Part shown: positions 1 through 7,862 of the stretch, in pieces
Layout of the letters: each line of letters opens with the position of its first letter
Numbering within the stretch: the stretch's first letter is position 1
NCBI GenBank assembly: GCA_031296305.1
Contig: JARLFZ010000037.1
Span: 1-34,452, forward strand
Direction: 5' to 3'
Length of the DNA stretch: 34,452 nucleotides
From: Occallatibacter sp.
GTDB taxonomy: Bacteria; Acidobacteriota; Terriglobia; Terriglobales; Acidobacteriaceae
Translations under genes and position numbers: made by a program
The notes under the pieces: generated by a model
What the model saw: the letters and a program-made list of their open reading frames with translations, nothing else
Told to the model about the DNA's origin: nothing
Databases searched by the model: none

Positions 1-392
1 GACGCGGTCAAAGAACCTGCATCTTTGCGCTCGGGTTGGGCGTTTCGTTAAGTCCAGCAGAATCAAGCGAAATGTTGGCGTGGGGCGCGCGTTTACCCCG
101 CCAAAAGTTCGTCCCGGAACGCCGGAACTCGCTCAGGATGACGTCCGATTTTCGTTGCGCAGGATGACCGGAGGGCAGGTGGTCAGTGAGTACCTCCGCC
201 AGTCCATTTTTTGGCCCGCTCGGAGTCGAATCTCTGCACCAAAAAACGCGCTTGCGAATCTATTTATTTGTAGGTAGCAGCGGTTTGGCGCCGGATTTCG
301 CGCAGTGCGTGCTTCCGGCGGCAACATTGCGTTGTTCTTCCCCGGTCCAAAGACATCTAAACGTAATAAGGCCTCACCTCAGGAGACCACTG
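1..392. other. Left-edge region with no recognised gene
   Basis: No convincing gene is visible. One frame is open from the window edge to a TAA at 49-51 and could be the last 16 codons of an upstream gene, but that is too short to judge. Two AGGATGAC direct copies (134-141 and 161-168) lie in a mixed-composition stretch that does not read as protein. A long open frame runs back from the exporter gene to 186, but its first 69 residues look nothing like a transporter, and a good ribosome binding site lies only at 381-385. In other bacteria EmrB-type exporters often follow emrA/tolC genes, so the region left of the window may hold such partners; this is inference. Confidence 0.4.
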
Positions 393-2093
393 TTGTCCGC
401 GATCGACTCCACATTGCCCGCACCAGCGCCCGGCTCGGGAGCTGCGGGCGACCGCGGCCGGGCGAGCGCGGAATCCAAACAGGTGACGGTGAACAATCCC
501 GACGTCTCGTCCGACCTCTCGGTGCAAGCGCATTGGAAGCCCCGGGTGAATCCGTGGCTGATCGCGATGACGGTGGCGCTGGCGGCCTTCATGGAGGTGC
601 TGGACACCTCGATTGCCAACGTGGCGCTGCCGCACATAGGCGGCTCGCTCGGCGCCAGTACGGATGAGGCTACGTGGGTACTGACCAGCTATCTGGTCTC
701 GAATGCGATCGTGCTGCCGCTGGGCGGATGGGCCAGCTCCCTGATGGGGCGCCGCAACTTTTTCGTACTTTGCATCAGCGGATTTACGGTTGCGAGTTTC
801 CTTTGCGGCGCGGCGCCGTCGCTGCCCACCCTGCTGTTTTGCCGCGTGCTGCAGGGCATGTTCGGCGGTGGCATGCAGCCCATGGCGCAGGCGATTATGG
901 CCGACTCGTTTGAGCCGCACAAGCGCGGTCAGGCCTTCGCGCTTTACGGACTGGTGGCGGTGCTCGCTCCTTCCGTCGGTCCCACGGCGGGCGGCTGGAT
1001 CACCGATAACTTCTCCTGGCGCTGGATTTTCTTCATCAATATTCCGGTGGGCATCCTGGCCTTCATACTGGTCACGCGGCTGGTCGAAGATCCGCCGTGG
1101 ATCAAGGCTGATCCGTCGCGCCTGCGCAACATGGACTACATGGGGCTGGCGTTCCTGACCCTTGCGATGGGCGGCCTGCAAATCATGCTCGACAAGGGCG
1201 AAGAAGATGACTGGTTCTCTTCGCCGTTCATCTGCGTTTTCGCGGTTCTATTTATCGTGGGCATTATTGGTTTATTTGCGTGGGAGTGGCGGCAGAAAGA
1301 TCCGCTGATCAATTTGCGGCTCTTCCGCTTCAGGAACTTCGCGATTTGCTGCTTTCTTATGATGCTGGTGGGCGGCGTGCTGAACGCCAACACTGTGCTA
1401 CAGCCGCAGTTCACGCAGCAACTGCTGGGTTACACGGCGACCACGGCCGGCCTGGCGCTGACCGCCGGAGGCGTCACGCTGGTCTTCATGATGCCGCTGG
1501 CCGGCTTTGCCACGGGAAGAATCTCTGCGCGCTACCTGGCGGCCTTCGGTTTCCTGATGCTGGTGATCACTTTCAGATACGCGGCCGAGGTCACGAATTT
1601 GCAGATGAGCTTTGCCGAGGCGTCGTGGCTGCGCGTGGTGCAGATGTTCCCGCTGCCGTTCTGCTTTATCTCCATTACTACCGCGGCCTATGTGGGCATG
1701 CCGCGGGAGCAGAGCAACCAGGTCGCTGGTCTCATCAACTTCGTGCGCAACATCGGCGGCTCGATTCTGATCGCCATCACGAATGCGCAGGTGACCAGCC
1801 GGTCCATGTGGCACGAACAGCACTTGCAGCAGTCGATGCAGCCCGGCACGCCAGGATTCGATCAGCACGTGAAGGCGCTGGCCGGTGTTTTGGGTAATTC
1901 GTTTGGCGCGGCCAATGCGAATCGCATGGCGCTGGCGCAGATCTATCATCAGTTGACCCAGCAGGCGCAGACGCAGGGATACCAGGATGTCTACATGGAA
2001 CTGTCCTGGGCCTCGATCATCCTGATCGCGCTGGCCTTCATGCTGAGCAAAAACCGTGCGGGCAGCGGTCCCGGCGCAGGCGCCATGCACTAG
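393..2093 (+). CDS. DHA2-family MFS multidrug exporter (EmrB/QacA type)
   Basis: Probable 14-helix drug/proton antiporter of the inner membrane. A TTG start at 393 is chosen because AGGAG lies 7 bases upstream, giving 566 residues; the frame is open further upstream but the extra sequence is not transporter-like. After a hydrophilic N-terminus of about 53 residues come the DHA2 signature LDTSIANVALP (70-80), motif A GGWASSLMGRR (111-121), antiporter motif C LAPSVGPTAGGW (191-202) and FSWRWIFFINIPVG (207-220). Length and motifs fit EmrB-like proteins, which in Gram-negatives work with an HlyD-type adaptor and an outer-membrane channel. Neither partner is in the window. The substrate cannot be predicted. 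Confidence 0.9.
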   Translation: MSAIDSTLPAPAPGSGAAGDRGRASAESKQVTVNNPDVSSDLSVQAHWKPRVNPWLIAMTVALAAFMEVLDTSIANVALPHIGGSLGASTDEATWVLTSYLVSNAIVLPLGGWASSLMGRRNFFVLCISGFTVASFLCGAAPSLPTLLFCRVLQGMFGGGMQPMAQAIMADSFEPHKRGQAFALYGLVAVLAPSVGPTAGGWITDNFSWRWIFFINIPVGILAFILVTRLVEDPPWIKADPSRLRNMDYMGLAFLTLAMGGLQIMLDKGEEDDWFSSPFICVFAVLFIVGIIGLFAWEWRQKDPLINLRLFRFRNFAICCFLMMLVGGVLNANTVLQPQFTQQLLGYTATTAGLALTAGGVTLVFMMPLAGFATGRISARYLAAFGFLMLVITFRYAAEVTNLQMSFAEASWLRVVQMFPLPFCFISITTAAYVGMPREQSNQVAGLINFVRNIGGSILIAITNAQVTSRSMWHEQHLQQSMQPGTPGFDQHVKALAGVLGNSFGAANANRMALAQIYHQLTQQAQTQGYQDVYMELSWASIILIALAFMLSKNRAGSGPGAGAMH

Positions 2094-2218
2094 GGGCCTT
2101 GATCACCGCAGCCATTCCTCTCATCCCATTTGCATTCCGGTACGCGCGCGGCAAACCCTCGTTTCCACACAGGTTCGCCTATGTACCGGATAGCATAGCC
2201 GTTTCCGGTGAAGGGGCT

Positions 2219-2224
2219 TATAAT
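2219..2224 (+). promoter_or_regulatory. Candidate -10 box TATAAT upstream of cytochrome c gene
   Basis: A perfect TATAAT lies 65 bases before the cytochrome c start, in the gap after the exporter gene. No good TTGACA-like hexamer is seen 16-18 bases upstream, so the promoter call rests on the -10 box and its position only. Confidence 0.4.
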
Positions 2225-2288
2225 TCCTCCCAGAATTCACTCAACAGAAAAATGCCCGTTTCTGCTGACATCTGCTGAGGAGGGTGTG

Positions 2289-2816
2289 ATGTTGAAATCG
2301 TCTTTGCTCTTTTTTTTGGGCGGCCTGGTGGTCATCGCCTGCCTGCCGATCGCAGGCCACAATCCGCAGGCCGCTCCGTCCGCAGCCGGGCTCGCTCCCG
2401 CACAAAATGCACCTGCGCCGACTGGCAAGAATCCCGGGAAGCCCACAGCAGAATCGCAGGCTAAGGCCAAGATGCTCTACACGAGAGACTGCGCCCTTTG
2501 CCATGGCGCGACGGGCAATGGCAAGAACGACATGGGCTTCACGATGGACGACTGGACCAACCCCAGTACGCTTGCCAACAAGCTCGACAGCGAGCTGTTC
2601 GCCTCCATTCGCAGCGGCAAAGGAGACAAGATGCCGCCGGAGGATGTTGGTCGCGCTAGCGACACCGAGGTCTCGAACCTGATTGTCTACATTCGTACGC
2701 TTTCGAAGAACCAGCCGGCCCCGGCTCCTGCTCCGGTTGCCGCTCCTGCTGCGGCCCCGGCTCCTCCGGCTGATGCTCCGGCTCCTGCTCCGGCCCCGGC
2801 TCCTCCGACAAACTAG
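2289..2816 (+). CDS. Small mono-haem cytochrome c, probable lipoprotein
   Basis: Electron carrier on the outer face of the cytoplasmic membrane. The ATG at 2289 follows GAGGAGGG, giving 175 residues. Residues 1-17 form a short lipoprotein-type signal with VIAC as lipobox and Cys18 as the predicted lipidated residue. The haem motif CALCH is at 68-72, and Met115 in KMPPE is the likely distal ligand, as in class I c-type cytochromes. The last ~33 residues are an Ala/Pro tract (PAPAPAP type) encoded by an irregular GCTCC repeat, a probable wall- or membrane-spanning spacer or simple low complexity. The redox partner is unknown. Neighbours (drug exporter, dehydrogenase) do not indicate a pathway. 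Confidence 0.88.
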   Translation: MLKSSLLFFLGGLVVIACLPIAGHNPQAAPSAAGLAPAQNAPAPTGKNPGKPTAESQAKAKMLYTRDCALCHGATGNGKNDMGFTMDDWTNPSTLANKLDSELFASIRSGKGDKMPPEDVGRASDTEVSNLIVYIRTLSKNQPAPAPAPVAAPAAAPAPPADAPAPAPAPAPPTN

Positions 2817-2844
2817 ACTTCGCTGTCCCCCAACGTGCCTTTAT

Positions 2845-2868
2845 AGCGCGGGCCTGCCGGCCCGCGCT
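2845..2868 (+). terminator. GC-rich hairpin after cytochrome c gene
   Basis: A perfect 10-bp stem, AGCGCGGGCC / GGCCCGCGCT, with loop TGCC lies 28 bases after the cytochrome stop. There is no U-run, so it may be a weak terminator or an mRNA-stabilising hairpin. Confidence 0.4.
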
Positions 2869-2890
2869 CCGCGCCAGCTGCCGCATCCTC

Positions 2891-2896
2891 TATGAT
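2891..2896 (+). promoter_or_regulatory. Candidate -10 box TATGAT for the SDR gene
   Basis: TATGAT ends 10 bases before the ATG at 2906 and no Shine-Dalgarno is visible between them. This suggests a very short or absent 5' leader. No -35 match is evident. Confidence 0.4.
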
Positions 2897-2905
2897 GTTG
2901 AAACG

Positions 2906-3715
2906 ATGACGGCTACTACGGAATTTCAAGGCAAATGGGCGCTGGTGACGGGAGCCAGCGCGGGAATCGGTGTGGCGCTGGCGTGCGAACTGGCCCGGCG
3001 AGGCGCGAAACTCATCCTCACCGCGCGGCGCAGGGAGCGGCTCGAATCTTTGGCCGCCGAGTTTGCTACACAGGGCGTTGAAACCCGCATTGTGGTCGCG
3101 GACCTGAACGATCCCGCAGCGCCGCAACAAATCTACGATGCCGTCCAGGATCTCGCCGTGGACATCCTCATCAATAACGCGGGCCTCGGCCAATACGGCG
3201 CATTCCAGTCGAGCGATCCCGAACAGGAAGTCAGCATGGTCCGCGTCAACTGCGAGGCCGTGGTGCGCCTCTCGCGGCTTTTCGTGCCGCGCATGGTGGA
3301 GCGCCGTCGCGGGTGGGTGCTTGTCGTCGCCTCGACGGCCAGCTTTCAGCCGGTGCCCTATCTCACCACTTACGCCGCTACCAAAGTCTTCGACCGCTTC
3401 TTTGCGCTGGGGCTGGCTGAAGAGGTGGCGCAATACGGCATCAACGTGACCGCGCTTTGCCCCGGCACCACCGAGAGCGAGTTTTTCGAAGTGGCGCGCG
3501 CCGGAGCTTTCCGCACCCGCAAGCTGCAGTCCGCGGACGAGGTTGCCCGCCTCGCCATTGCTGCTCTCGTGCGCGGCCAGCGCACTATCGTCCCCAAGTG
3601 GAGCGGCCGGTTCACGGCATTTCTGGTGCGCTTCCTTCCTGTCGGGCTGATTACGCACTTTGTGGAGAAGGGCGCGCGGCCCAATAAACAGGGAGCAAGG
3701 GAGCAAGGGAGCTAG
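2906..3715 (+). CDS. Short-chain dehydrogenase/reductase (SDR)
   Basis: NAD(P)H-dependent oxidoreductase with a classical SDR Rossmann fold, 269 residues. The cofactor motif TGASAGIG is at 15-22, the NNAG motif at 90-93, and the catalytic Ser143, Tyr156 and Lys160 (YAATK) are in place. Arg residues after the second strand (RRRER, 41-45) favour NADP(H). It resembles the 'DltE/YqjQ-like' short-chain dehydrogenases, but substrate cannot be assigned. The last codons (QGAREQGS) and the TAG stop are made of 8-bp tandem repeats (3691-3722), so the C-terminus is probably variable between strains. The gene converges on the minus-strand gene at 3750. Confidence 0.88.
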   Translation: MTATTEFQGKWALVTGASAGIGVALACELARRGAKLILTARRRERLESLAAEFATQGVETRIVVADLNDPAAPQQIYDAVQDLAVDILINNAGLGQYGAFQSSDPEQEVSMVRVNCEAVVRLSRLFVPRMVERRRGWVLVVASTASFQPVPYLTTYAATKVFDRFFALGLAEEVAQYGINVTALCPGTTESEFFEVARAGAFRTRKLQSADEVARLAIAALVRGQRTIVPKWSGRFTAFLVRFLPVGLITHFVEKGARPNKQGAREQGS

Positions 3716-3722
3716 GGAGCAA
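3691..3722. repeat. 8-bp tandem repeat across the SDR stop codon
   Basis: Four copies of GGGAGCAA (the third reads GGGAGCTA) start at 3691, 3699, 3707 and 3715. The T of copy three creates the TAG stop at 3713-3715. Because 8 is not a multiple of 3, gain or loss of a copy shifts the frame of the last codons. Confidence 0.8.
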
Positions 3723-3738
3723 GAATAACCGGAACTGC

Positions 3739-3754
3739 GGACTACTGGACTACT
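3739..3754. repeat. Two tandem copies of GGACTACT at a second gene end
   Basis: GGACTACT occurs twice in a row at 3739-3754. The minus-strand gene's TAG stop (3750-3752) is inside it. Both convergent genes therefore end in 8-bp repeats only 17 bases apart. Confidence 0.7.
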
Positions 3755-4412
3755 GGGTCGGCGCAGCCCTCAGCTTGAACGAGTCGAAGAAGCGATTCAC
3801 ATCTTCGTCGCGACGGGCGCTCGGCGCAGGGAAGGCTGCGATCATCATGTAGAGCCTGGTTCCCTTGAGGATCAGGCGCGCATTGAACAGGCCGCCGCTC
3901 TGGTTTTGCCCGCTGAAATCGCGCGCCGGGTAGCCCAGGTAGTTGGCGTGGGACTCACCGATCAGGGTGGTCTGGGTCCGCGCCAGCGCGCCATCCCGGG
4001 CATTGTCGAGCGTGCGCTCCACCGATTCGCCGCTCACGCGCTCCACTGGGGGATTGTCGTCCCACGCAATTGCGTAGGTCGTCTCCGCGTTGGGGGTGGC
4101 TACGATCATTGCCATTTCCTCGGCGTCGCCTTTCTCGTTGTAGGCGGGGATCTGGATCTCGCTCGGGTCCGAAGGCATATCAATGCTGAAGCCATTCTGG
4201 GTCCGGTCGACGGCGTGCCAGGAGAGATGCGCCGGCTGCTGATCGGTGCTGGCTTCCTCTGTGGGCACGCCTCCCCCGGCGCTGCCCAGTCCGAGCCAGG
4301 CGCGGTGCAGGTAGACGAAGTACGCGATCACCCCGAACACGACCACGAACACCGCGAAGTAGACCCACTTTGCCACAATCTCAAGGGTGCTCGATCTGGT
4401 CCGTGCGTGCAA
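3750..4412 (-). CDS. Single-pass membrane protein with extracytoplasmic domain, function unknown
   Basis: 220 residues with one membrane helix at about 12-34 and a soluble domain that probably lies outside the membrane. The soluble part starts near FSIDMPSDP and ends with MMIAAFPAPSARRDEDVNRF and FFDSFKL; the spacing and style recall PsbP-like/DUF1795 folds seen in small anchored proteins, but that is a weak inference. The chosen start is TTG at 4412 with an AAGG about 9 bases upstream; GTG near 4377, just before the helix, is an alternative. It stands alone, converging with the SDR gene. Function not recognised. Confidence 0.7.
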   Translation of the reverse strand: MHARTRSSTLEIVAKWVYFAVFVVVFGVIAYFVYLHRAWLGLGSAGGGVPTEEASTDQQPAHLSWHAVDRTQNGFSIDMPSDPSEIQIPAYNEKGDAEEMAMIVATPNAETTYAIAWDDNPPVERVSGESVERTLDNARDGALARTQTTLIGESHANYLGYPARDFSGQNQSGGLFNARLILKGTRLYMMIAAFPAPSARRDEDVNRFFDSFKLRAAPTQ

Positions 4413-4453
4413 GCCTTTTGCCTTGTTTCATCTGCGAGGGGAGCCAGACAGGT

Positions 4454-4490
4454 AAAAGCGGTCCGGCGGCCGGTCTTTTTGCTTTTTGTC
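4454..4490 (+). terminator. Terminator-like hairpin with T-rich tail
   Basis: CCGG-CGG-CCGG forms a small stem (4463-4473), flanked by AAAAG and CTTTTT which can extend it, then GCTTTTT. No plus-strand gene precedes it, so it may end an unannotated RNA or act in the minus-strand leader of the gene at 4412. Confidence 0.3.
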
Positions 4491-4694
4491 CCCCTCTATT
4501 AAAAAACCCTCTTTTTCTGCTGGATTTCTTGAAAACCCTTGCAACCTTTCCCCAAATGTGGCATCTATGTATGTAATCAGCAGAGGCTTCCCCCATGAAT
4601 TCCCACCAAAGCAAGACAACTCTCTCTTGAGGGTTCTTCGGAACCTCTTCCCAAATTCCCCCCTGGCTACCCCACCCTAATCTGCCTCTCGAGC

Positions 4695-4729
4695 GGGCCT
4701 ACCGGAAGGTAGGCCCATTGCTTTTGTGG
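4695..4729 (+). terminator. Perfect 9-bp hairpin with weak T-tail, upstream of pgeF
   Basis: GGGCCTACC and GGTAGGCCC pair perfectly around a GGAA loop (4695-4716), followed by ATTGCTTTTGT. It has the look of an intrinsic terminator on the plus strand, 81 bases before pgeF. Confidence 0.5.
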
Positions 4730-4781
4730 GCCTTCTGACCGGCACATTGCTGCGCCTTTCGCTCGTTCCCGCGCGGAACGC

Positions 4782-4787
4782 TAGAAT
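4782..4787 (+). promoter_or_regulatory. Candidate -10 box TAGAAT for pgeF
   Basis: TAGAAT ends 10 bases before the ATG at 4798 and no Shine-Dalgarno is present. No strong -35 hexamer is seen at 16-18 bases. Confidence 0.4.
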
Positions 4788-4797
4788 CAAAGCTGCG

Positions 4798-5898
4798 ATG
4801 CGGCCTTCTTCCCGTCCTCAATCCTCCGCTTTCCCAGCGCCCGCTTCTCCGGAGATGGAATCGGTGGACGCCCTCTTTCGGCAGGCGGGCCTGGTCCGCA
4901 ATCCACGCCGCTTGCAACCCCGTGGCCCTCGCCCATCCCGTTTGGCCCGCGTCGCTCCCGAAGAACTCGCCCCGCCCCTCCCTGTTCCTCGCCTTGCCAG
5001 TAACGGAGTGGAATGGCTGCCCATTCCCGGCTGGGATCTTTCGTGGCTTTGGAGTGGGTTTAGTACGCGGGCTGGAGGCCTGAGCCGTGCCTATTGCGCT
5101 GAAGACGCGCCCGGCGAGCTGAACCTTGGCTTTACCGCAGCCGACGACCGCGCAACCGTCCTGGCCAACCGCCGCCTGCTGGCCGAGGCTGTCAGCGGAG
5201 TGGCCGCAACCCCGATCCTGGCCCTTAAGCAGTTCCATTCGAACCTTGTGGTCGACGCCGCCCGCTCCGATGCGGCCCGCCTCACCCCTCGCCGCGCCGA
5301 CGGCCAGATTACCGATGAGCCCGGCCTGCTGCTGGCCGTGCAGACCGCCGATTGCATCCCGGTTCTGGTAGCCGATCGCAGGCAGCGCGTGGTCGCCGCG
5401 TTCCACGCCGGCTGGCGAGGAACCGTCAAGCGCATTGTGGAAACCGGTGTGGGCCGCATGCGACTGATTTACGGGTCCCGGCCGGCCGATCTCATCGCCG
5501 CCATTGGTCCCGGCGCTTCTGCCTGCTGCTACTCGGTGGGCGAAGAGGTGTTTTCAGAATTCGAATCGCAGTTTTCCTACGGGCGCGAACTCTTCCACGA
5601 GGTGTTTTCTTCCGACCCCGTCAGAACCCGCTACCCCATGCTGTTCCTGACGCAGCGCGCGCCGGGCCATTCGCCCATCGGGCCGAGCCTGCACGTGGAT
5701 CTGGTCGAAGCCAACCGGCGGCAGTTGCTGGACTGCGGCTTGCGCGCGCGATCGATTCAGGTGGTGGGCGGATGCACGCAATGCCAGGGGGAACTGTTCT
5801 TCTCGCATCGCGCGTCCCACGGGCACACGGGCCGCATGATGGCAGTGATCGGGATTCGCGAAGCAGGGAAACGGAAAAGCGGCTCCGTCAGGGCGTGA
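4798..5898 (+). CDS. pgeF: Peptidoglycan editing factor/purine nucleoside phosphorylase (YfiH, 'laccase-domain')
   Basis: Cytosolic zinc enzyme of the DUF152/Cu-oxidase_4 family. Members phosphorolyse or deaminate purine nucleosides, and E. coli YfiH also removes wrongly built L-Ser-containing peptidoglycan precursors. Metal ligands are visible: His147 (KQFHSN), Cys186 (QTADCIPVL) and His203 (AFHAGWRGT). IGPGASACCYSVGEEV (236-251) and the C-terminal CTQC...FSHRASHGHTGR are also conserved family motifs. With ATG 4798 the protein has 366 residues, about 120 more than E. coli YfiH; most of the excess is an N-terminal Pro/Arg/Ser-rich extension of ~70 residues. ATG 4855 would shorten this by 19 residues. 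The role of the extension is unknown. Confidence 0.88.
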   Translation: MRPSSRPQSSAFPAPASPEMESVDALFRQAGLVRNPRRLQPRGPRPSRLARVAPEELAPPLPVPRLASNGVEWLPIPGWDLSWLWSGFSTRAGGLSRAYCAEDAPGELNLGFTAADDRATVLANRRLLAEAVSGVAATPILALKQFHSNLVVDAARSDAARLTPRRADGQITDEPGLLLAVQTADCIPVLVADRRQRVVAAFHAGWRGTVKRIVETGVGRMRLIYGSRPADLIAAIGPGASACCYSVGEEVFSEFESQFSYGRELFHEVFSSDPVRTRYPMLFLTQRAPGHSPIGPSLHVDLVEANRRQLLDCGLRARSIQVVGGCTQCQGELFFSHRASHGHTGRMMAVIGIREAGKRKSGSVRA

Positions 5899-5920
5899 GC
5901 GTGGCGTCTGAGGCCTGCCT

Positions 5921-5970
5921 GCGCGGGTCTGGAGACCCTCGCTACAGCCGGTCTGGAGACCGGCGTTACA
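5921..5970. repeat. Family A paired-palindrome repeat, copy 1
   Basis: Two palindromes in tandem: CGGGTCTGGAGACCC then GCCGGTCTGGAGACCGGC, each followed by (G)CTACA or (G)TTACA. It lies between the convergent ends of pgeF and the HU gene, where it could serve as a bidirectional mRNA 3' hairpin. Confidence 0.85.
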
Positions 5971-5998
5971 GGTTTTCGCCGCGTGTGGGAAATGCAGC

Positions 5999-6295
5999 CT
6001 AGGCTTTTGCCGCGGCCTCGCCGGGGTTCACGAGATCGCGCAATTCCTTTGATGGCTTGAAATAGGGAACTTTCTTGGCAGGCACTTCGACGCGCGCGCC
6101 GGTCTTGGGGTTGCGGCCAATGCGGGGATTGCGCTGGCGGATGCGAAACGAGCCGAAACCGCGAATCTCGATCTTGTCGCCGCTTTGCAGGGCGCCGATC
6201 ACGGAGCCAAAGATGGTTTCTACGATCACTTCGCCGTCACGCCGGGTCAAATCGCCCAGGGCCGTCACCTTCTCCACTAGGTCCGCTTTTGTCAT
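5999..6295 (-). CDS. HU/IHF-family DNA-binding protein
   Basis: Small nucleoid-associated protein of 98 residues that binds and bends DNA as a dimer. The N-terminal helices (MTKADLVEKV) and the signature RGFGSFRIRQRNPRIGRNPK (45-64) followed by VPAKKVPYFKPSKELRDLVN are characteristic. The DNA-intercalating arm R-N-P is present. HU and IHF subunits cannot be separated safely from sequence; several paralogues are usual in acidobacteria. The ATG at 6295 has GGAGG about 10 bases upstream. The gene is single and faces pgeF. Confidence 0.92.
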   Translation of the reverse strand: MTKADLVEKVTALGDLTRRDGEVIVETIFGSVIGALQSGDKIEIRGFGSFRIRQRNPRIGRNPKTGARVEVPAKKVPYFKPSKELRDLVNPGEAAAKA

Positions 6296-6530
6296 CTCGC
6301 ATAAACCTCCGCACTCAGCATAAACGGATTTTGCCGGGGAGCGCGAGAAAAAGCAAGCCCCCTCAAAGAATTTATCCTTTGCGCATCAGCAGTTTGGGAG
6401 CACAAACCGGGGCCCGGCCTGCCGCCCCTGCCCAAGGCCCGGGGGTGCGCTATCATGTCCGAAAGGCTACCCCAAGCAGAACTGCTCCGGCTGCGCACCT
6501 TGAGGAGCGTCTGCAAGAGTCCACCGCAGG

Positions 6531-7298
6531 ATGCCCTATCCGACCTACAGCATCGTGATTCCCGCCTATAACGAGGCCGCGCGTATCGGGATCGCCCTGG
6601 AGTCGGTGGTCGGGTACGTACGCCAGCGCGGTTGGCACGCTGAGGTCGTTGTGGTCGACGACGGCTCCCGCGACCAGACCGCCGATCTGGTCCGTGCCTT
6701 CGCCAAAGACCACCCGGAGGTCCGGCTGCTCCAGAATCCCGGTAACCACGGCAAGGGCTACAGTGTGCGCAACGGCATTCTCCACTCCTTCGGCGAAGTG
6801 GTGATGTTTACCGACGCCGATCTCTCCGCGCCCATTGAGGAGGCCGACGGCCTACTGGCCGCTATCGCCGGGGGCGCTGACATCGCCATCGGCTCGCGAT
6901 GGCTTGAGCGGGCACGGCAGACCATTCGCCAGCCCTTCTACCGCCAGTTCTTCGGGCGCTGCTTCAACGGCGTTACGCGCTTCATCATGGGCCTGCCATA
7001 TGCCGACACGCAATGCGGCTTCAAGGCCTTTACCCGCACCGCGGCGCAAACGATCTTCCAGTTGCAGACCATCGAGCGGTGGGGCTTCGATCCGGAAATT
7101 CTCTTCATCGCCCGCAAGCGCGGGTACCGCGTGGAAGAAGTTCCCGTGAGTTGGGCCCACGACGAGCGAACCCGCATCAGCTATCTGAAGGACGGCACGC
7201 GCATGTTGCAGGACATCGCCATCGTGAGGTGGAATGCGCTGCTGGGTCGCTATAACAAGCAGGTGGAACGCATTCATCGCGCCGGGCTGCTGAAGTAG
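6531..7298 (+). CDS. GT2 glycosyltransferase, dolichyl-phosphate glucosyl/mannosyltransferase type
   Basis: 255-residue GT-A enzyme that likely transfers a sugar from a nucleotide donor to a polyprenyl phosphate at the membrane's inner face. Motifs: VIPAYNE (9-15), VDDGS (42-46), the metal-binding DADLS (95-99), YADTQCGFKAF (157-167) and RWGFDPEILF (183-192). These closely follow the ALG5/DPM1 pattern. No transmembrane helix is present, as in soluble DPM1-like forms. The product could feed a polyprenyl-phosphate-sugar-dependent transferase such as the GT39-like protein at 26162-27967; that link is inference. The start has no clear Shine-Dalgarno (only AGG directly before ATG). A TATCAT at 6451-6456 is a possible -10 box. 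Confidence 0.87.
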   Translation: MPYPTYSIVIPAYNEAARIGIALESVVGYVRQRGWHAEVVVVDDGSRDQTADLVRAFAKDHPEVRLLQNPGNHGKGYSVRNGILHSFGEVVMFTDADLSAPIEEADGLLAAIAGGADIAIGSRWLERARQTIRQPFYRQFFGRCFNGVTRFIMGLPYADTQCGFKAFTRTAAQTIFQLQTIERWGFDPEILFIARKRGYRVEEVPVSWAHDERTRISYLKDGTRMLQDIAIVRWNALLGRYNKQVERIHRAGLLK

Positions 7299-7402
7299 CC
7301 TGCGAGCGAATGAGACTTCCGCGGCCTCCCGCACGTCCCTCCTAAACAGGCGACGGGTCTCGAATCCCGCGCCGCGATGCAATCAATTGTTGGGAGAAAC
7401 CT

Positions 7403-7840
7403 ATGATCAAGAAACTCGCGCTCGCAGCTCTGGTCCTTGCGCTCGGGTCCGTGACCGCGCTGGCCGCCGACTTTAACGGCAAATGGACAGCCGATGTTCC
7501 GGGACGTAACGGCAACACGCAGACCACCACATTCACGTTTACAGTGGACGCCACCGCCATGACGGTCACAGGCACGGTTACGGGCCGGATGGGCGACATG
7601 CCTATCACCAATGGCAAGGTGACCGCGGATACCATCAGCTTCGACGTGGTTCGGAACTTCAACGGCAATTCAATCACGATCAGCTACGCCGGCAAGGCGG
7701 ACGGCGATACTATCAAGTTCACGCGCACCTTTGCTGGCGGCGGCGCAGCTCCCGGCGGGTCGGGTGGGCCTCCTCCTCCTGTGGAGTTCACGGCTACGCG
7801 GGCTCCTGCGGGCGCGCCGGCTCCGCCAGCGACGCAGTAG
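7403..7840 (+). CDS. Small exported protein, function unknown
   Basis: 145 residues with a clear signal peptide: MIKK, hydrophobic core, and cleavage after ALA (about residue 21). The mature part is Thr/Val-rich with alternating polar and hydrophobic residues (DFNGKWTADVPG, TFTFTVDATAMTVTGTVTG), suggesting a small beta-barrel or sandwich. It ends in a Gly/Pro/Ala tail. I recall similar secreted proteins as common hypotheticals in acidobacteria, but no function is known to me. GGGAGA lies 5 bases before the ATG. Confidence 0.75.
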   Translation: MIKKLALAALVLALGSVTALAADFNGKWTADVPGRNGNTQTTTFTFTVDATAMTVTGTVTGRMGDMPITNGKVTADTISFDVVRNFNGNSITISYAGKADGDTIKFTRTFAGGGAAPGGSGGPPPPVEFTATRAPAGAPAPPATQ

Positions 7841-7862
7841 GGCCAGGCGGCGATCTCGCTAT

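Larger units (their letters stand above)
4413..4797. other. Gene-free stretch with three hairpins, possible small RNA
   Basis: No convincing gene is seen in 385 bases. Three foldable elements occur: a GC hairpin followed by T-rich sequence at 4454-4490, a stem closed by a UUCG tetraloop at 4629-4647 (GAGGGUUC UUCG GAACCUC, one bulge), and a perfect 9-bp hairpin at 4695-4716. Base composition (C/T-rich runs) differs from the flanking genes. A plus-strand RNA of roughly 130-240 nt ending at the last hairpin is possible; no known RNA family was recognised. Confidence 0.4.

Noticed and set aside
4486..4680. 64-codon frame in the gap before pgeF
   Set aside because: Pro/Ser/Asn-rich without protein-like pattern; the hairpins suggest RNA or terminator structures instead.
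6455..6571. 38-residue open frame overlapping the glycosyltransferase start
   Set aside because: No ribosome binding site and no recognisable feature; an upstream regulatory frame is conceivable but unsupported.
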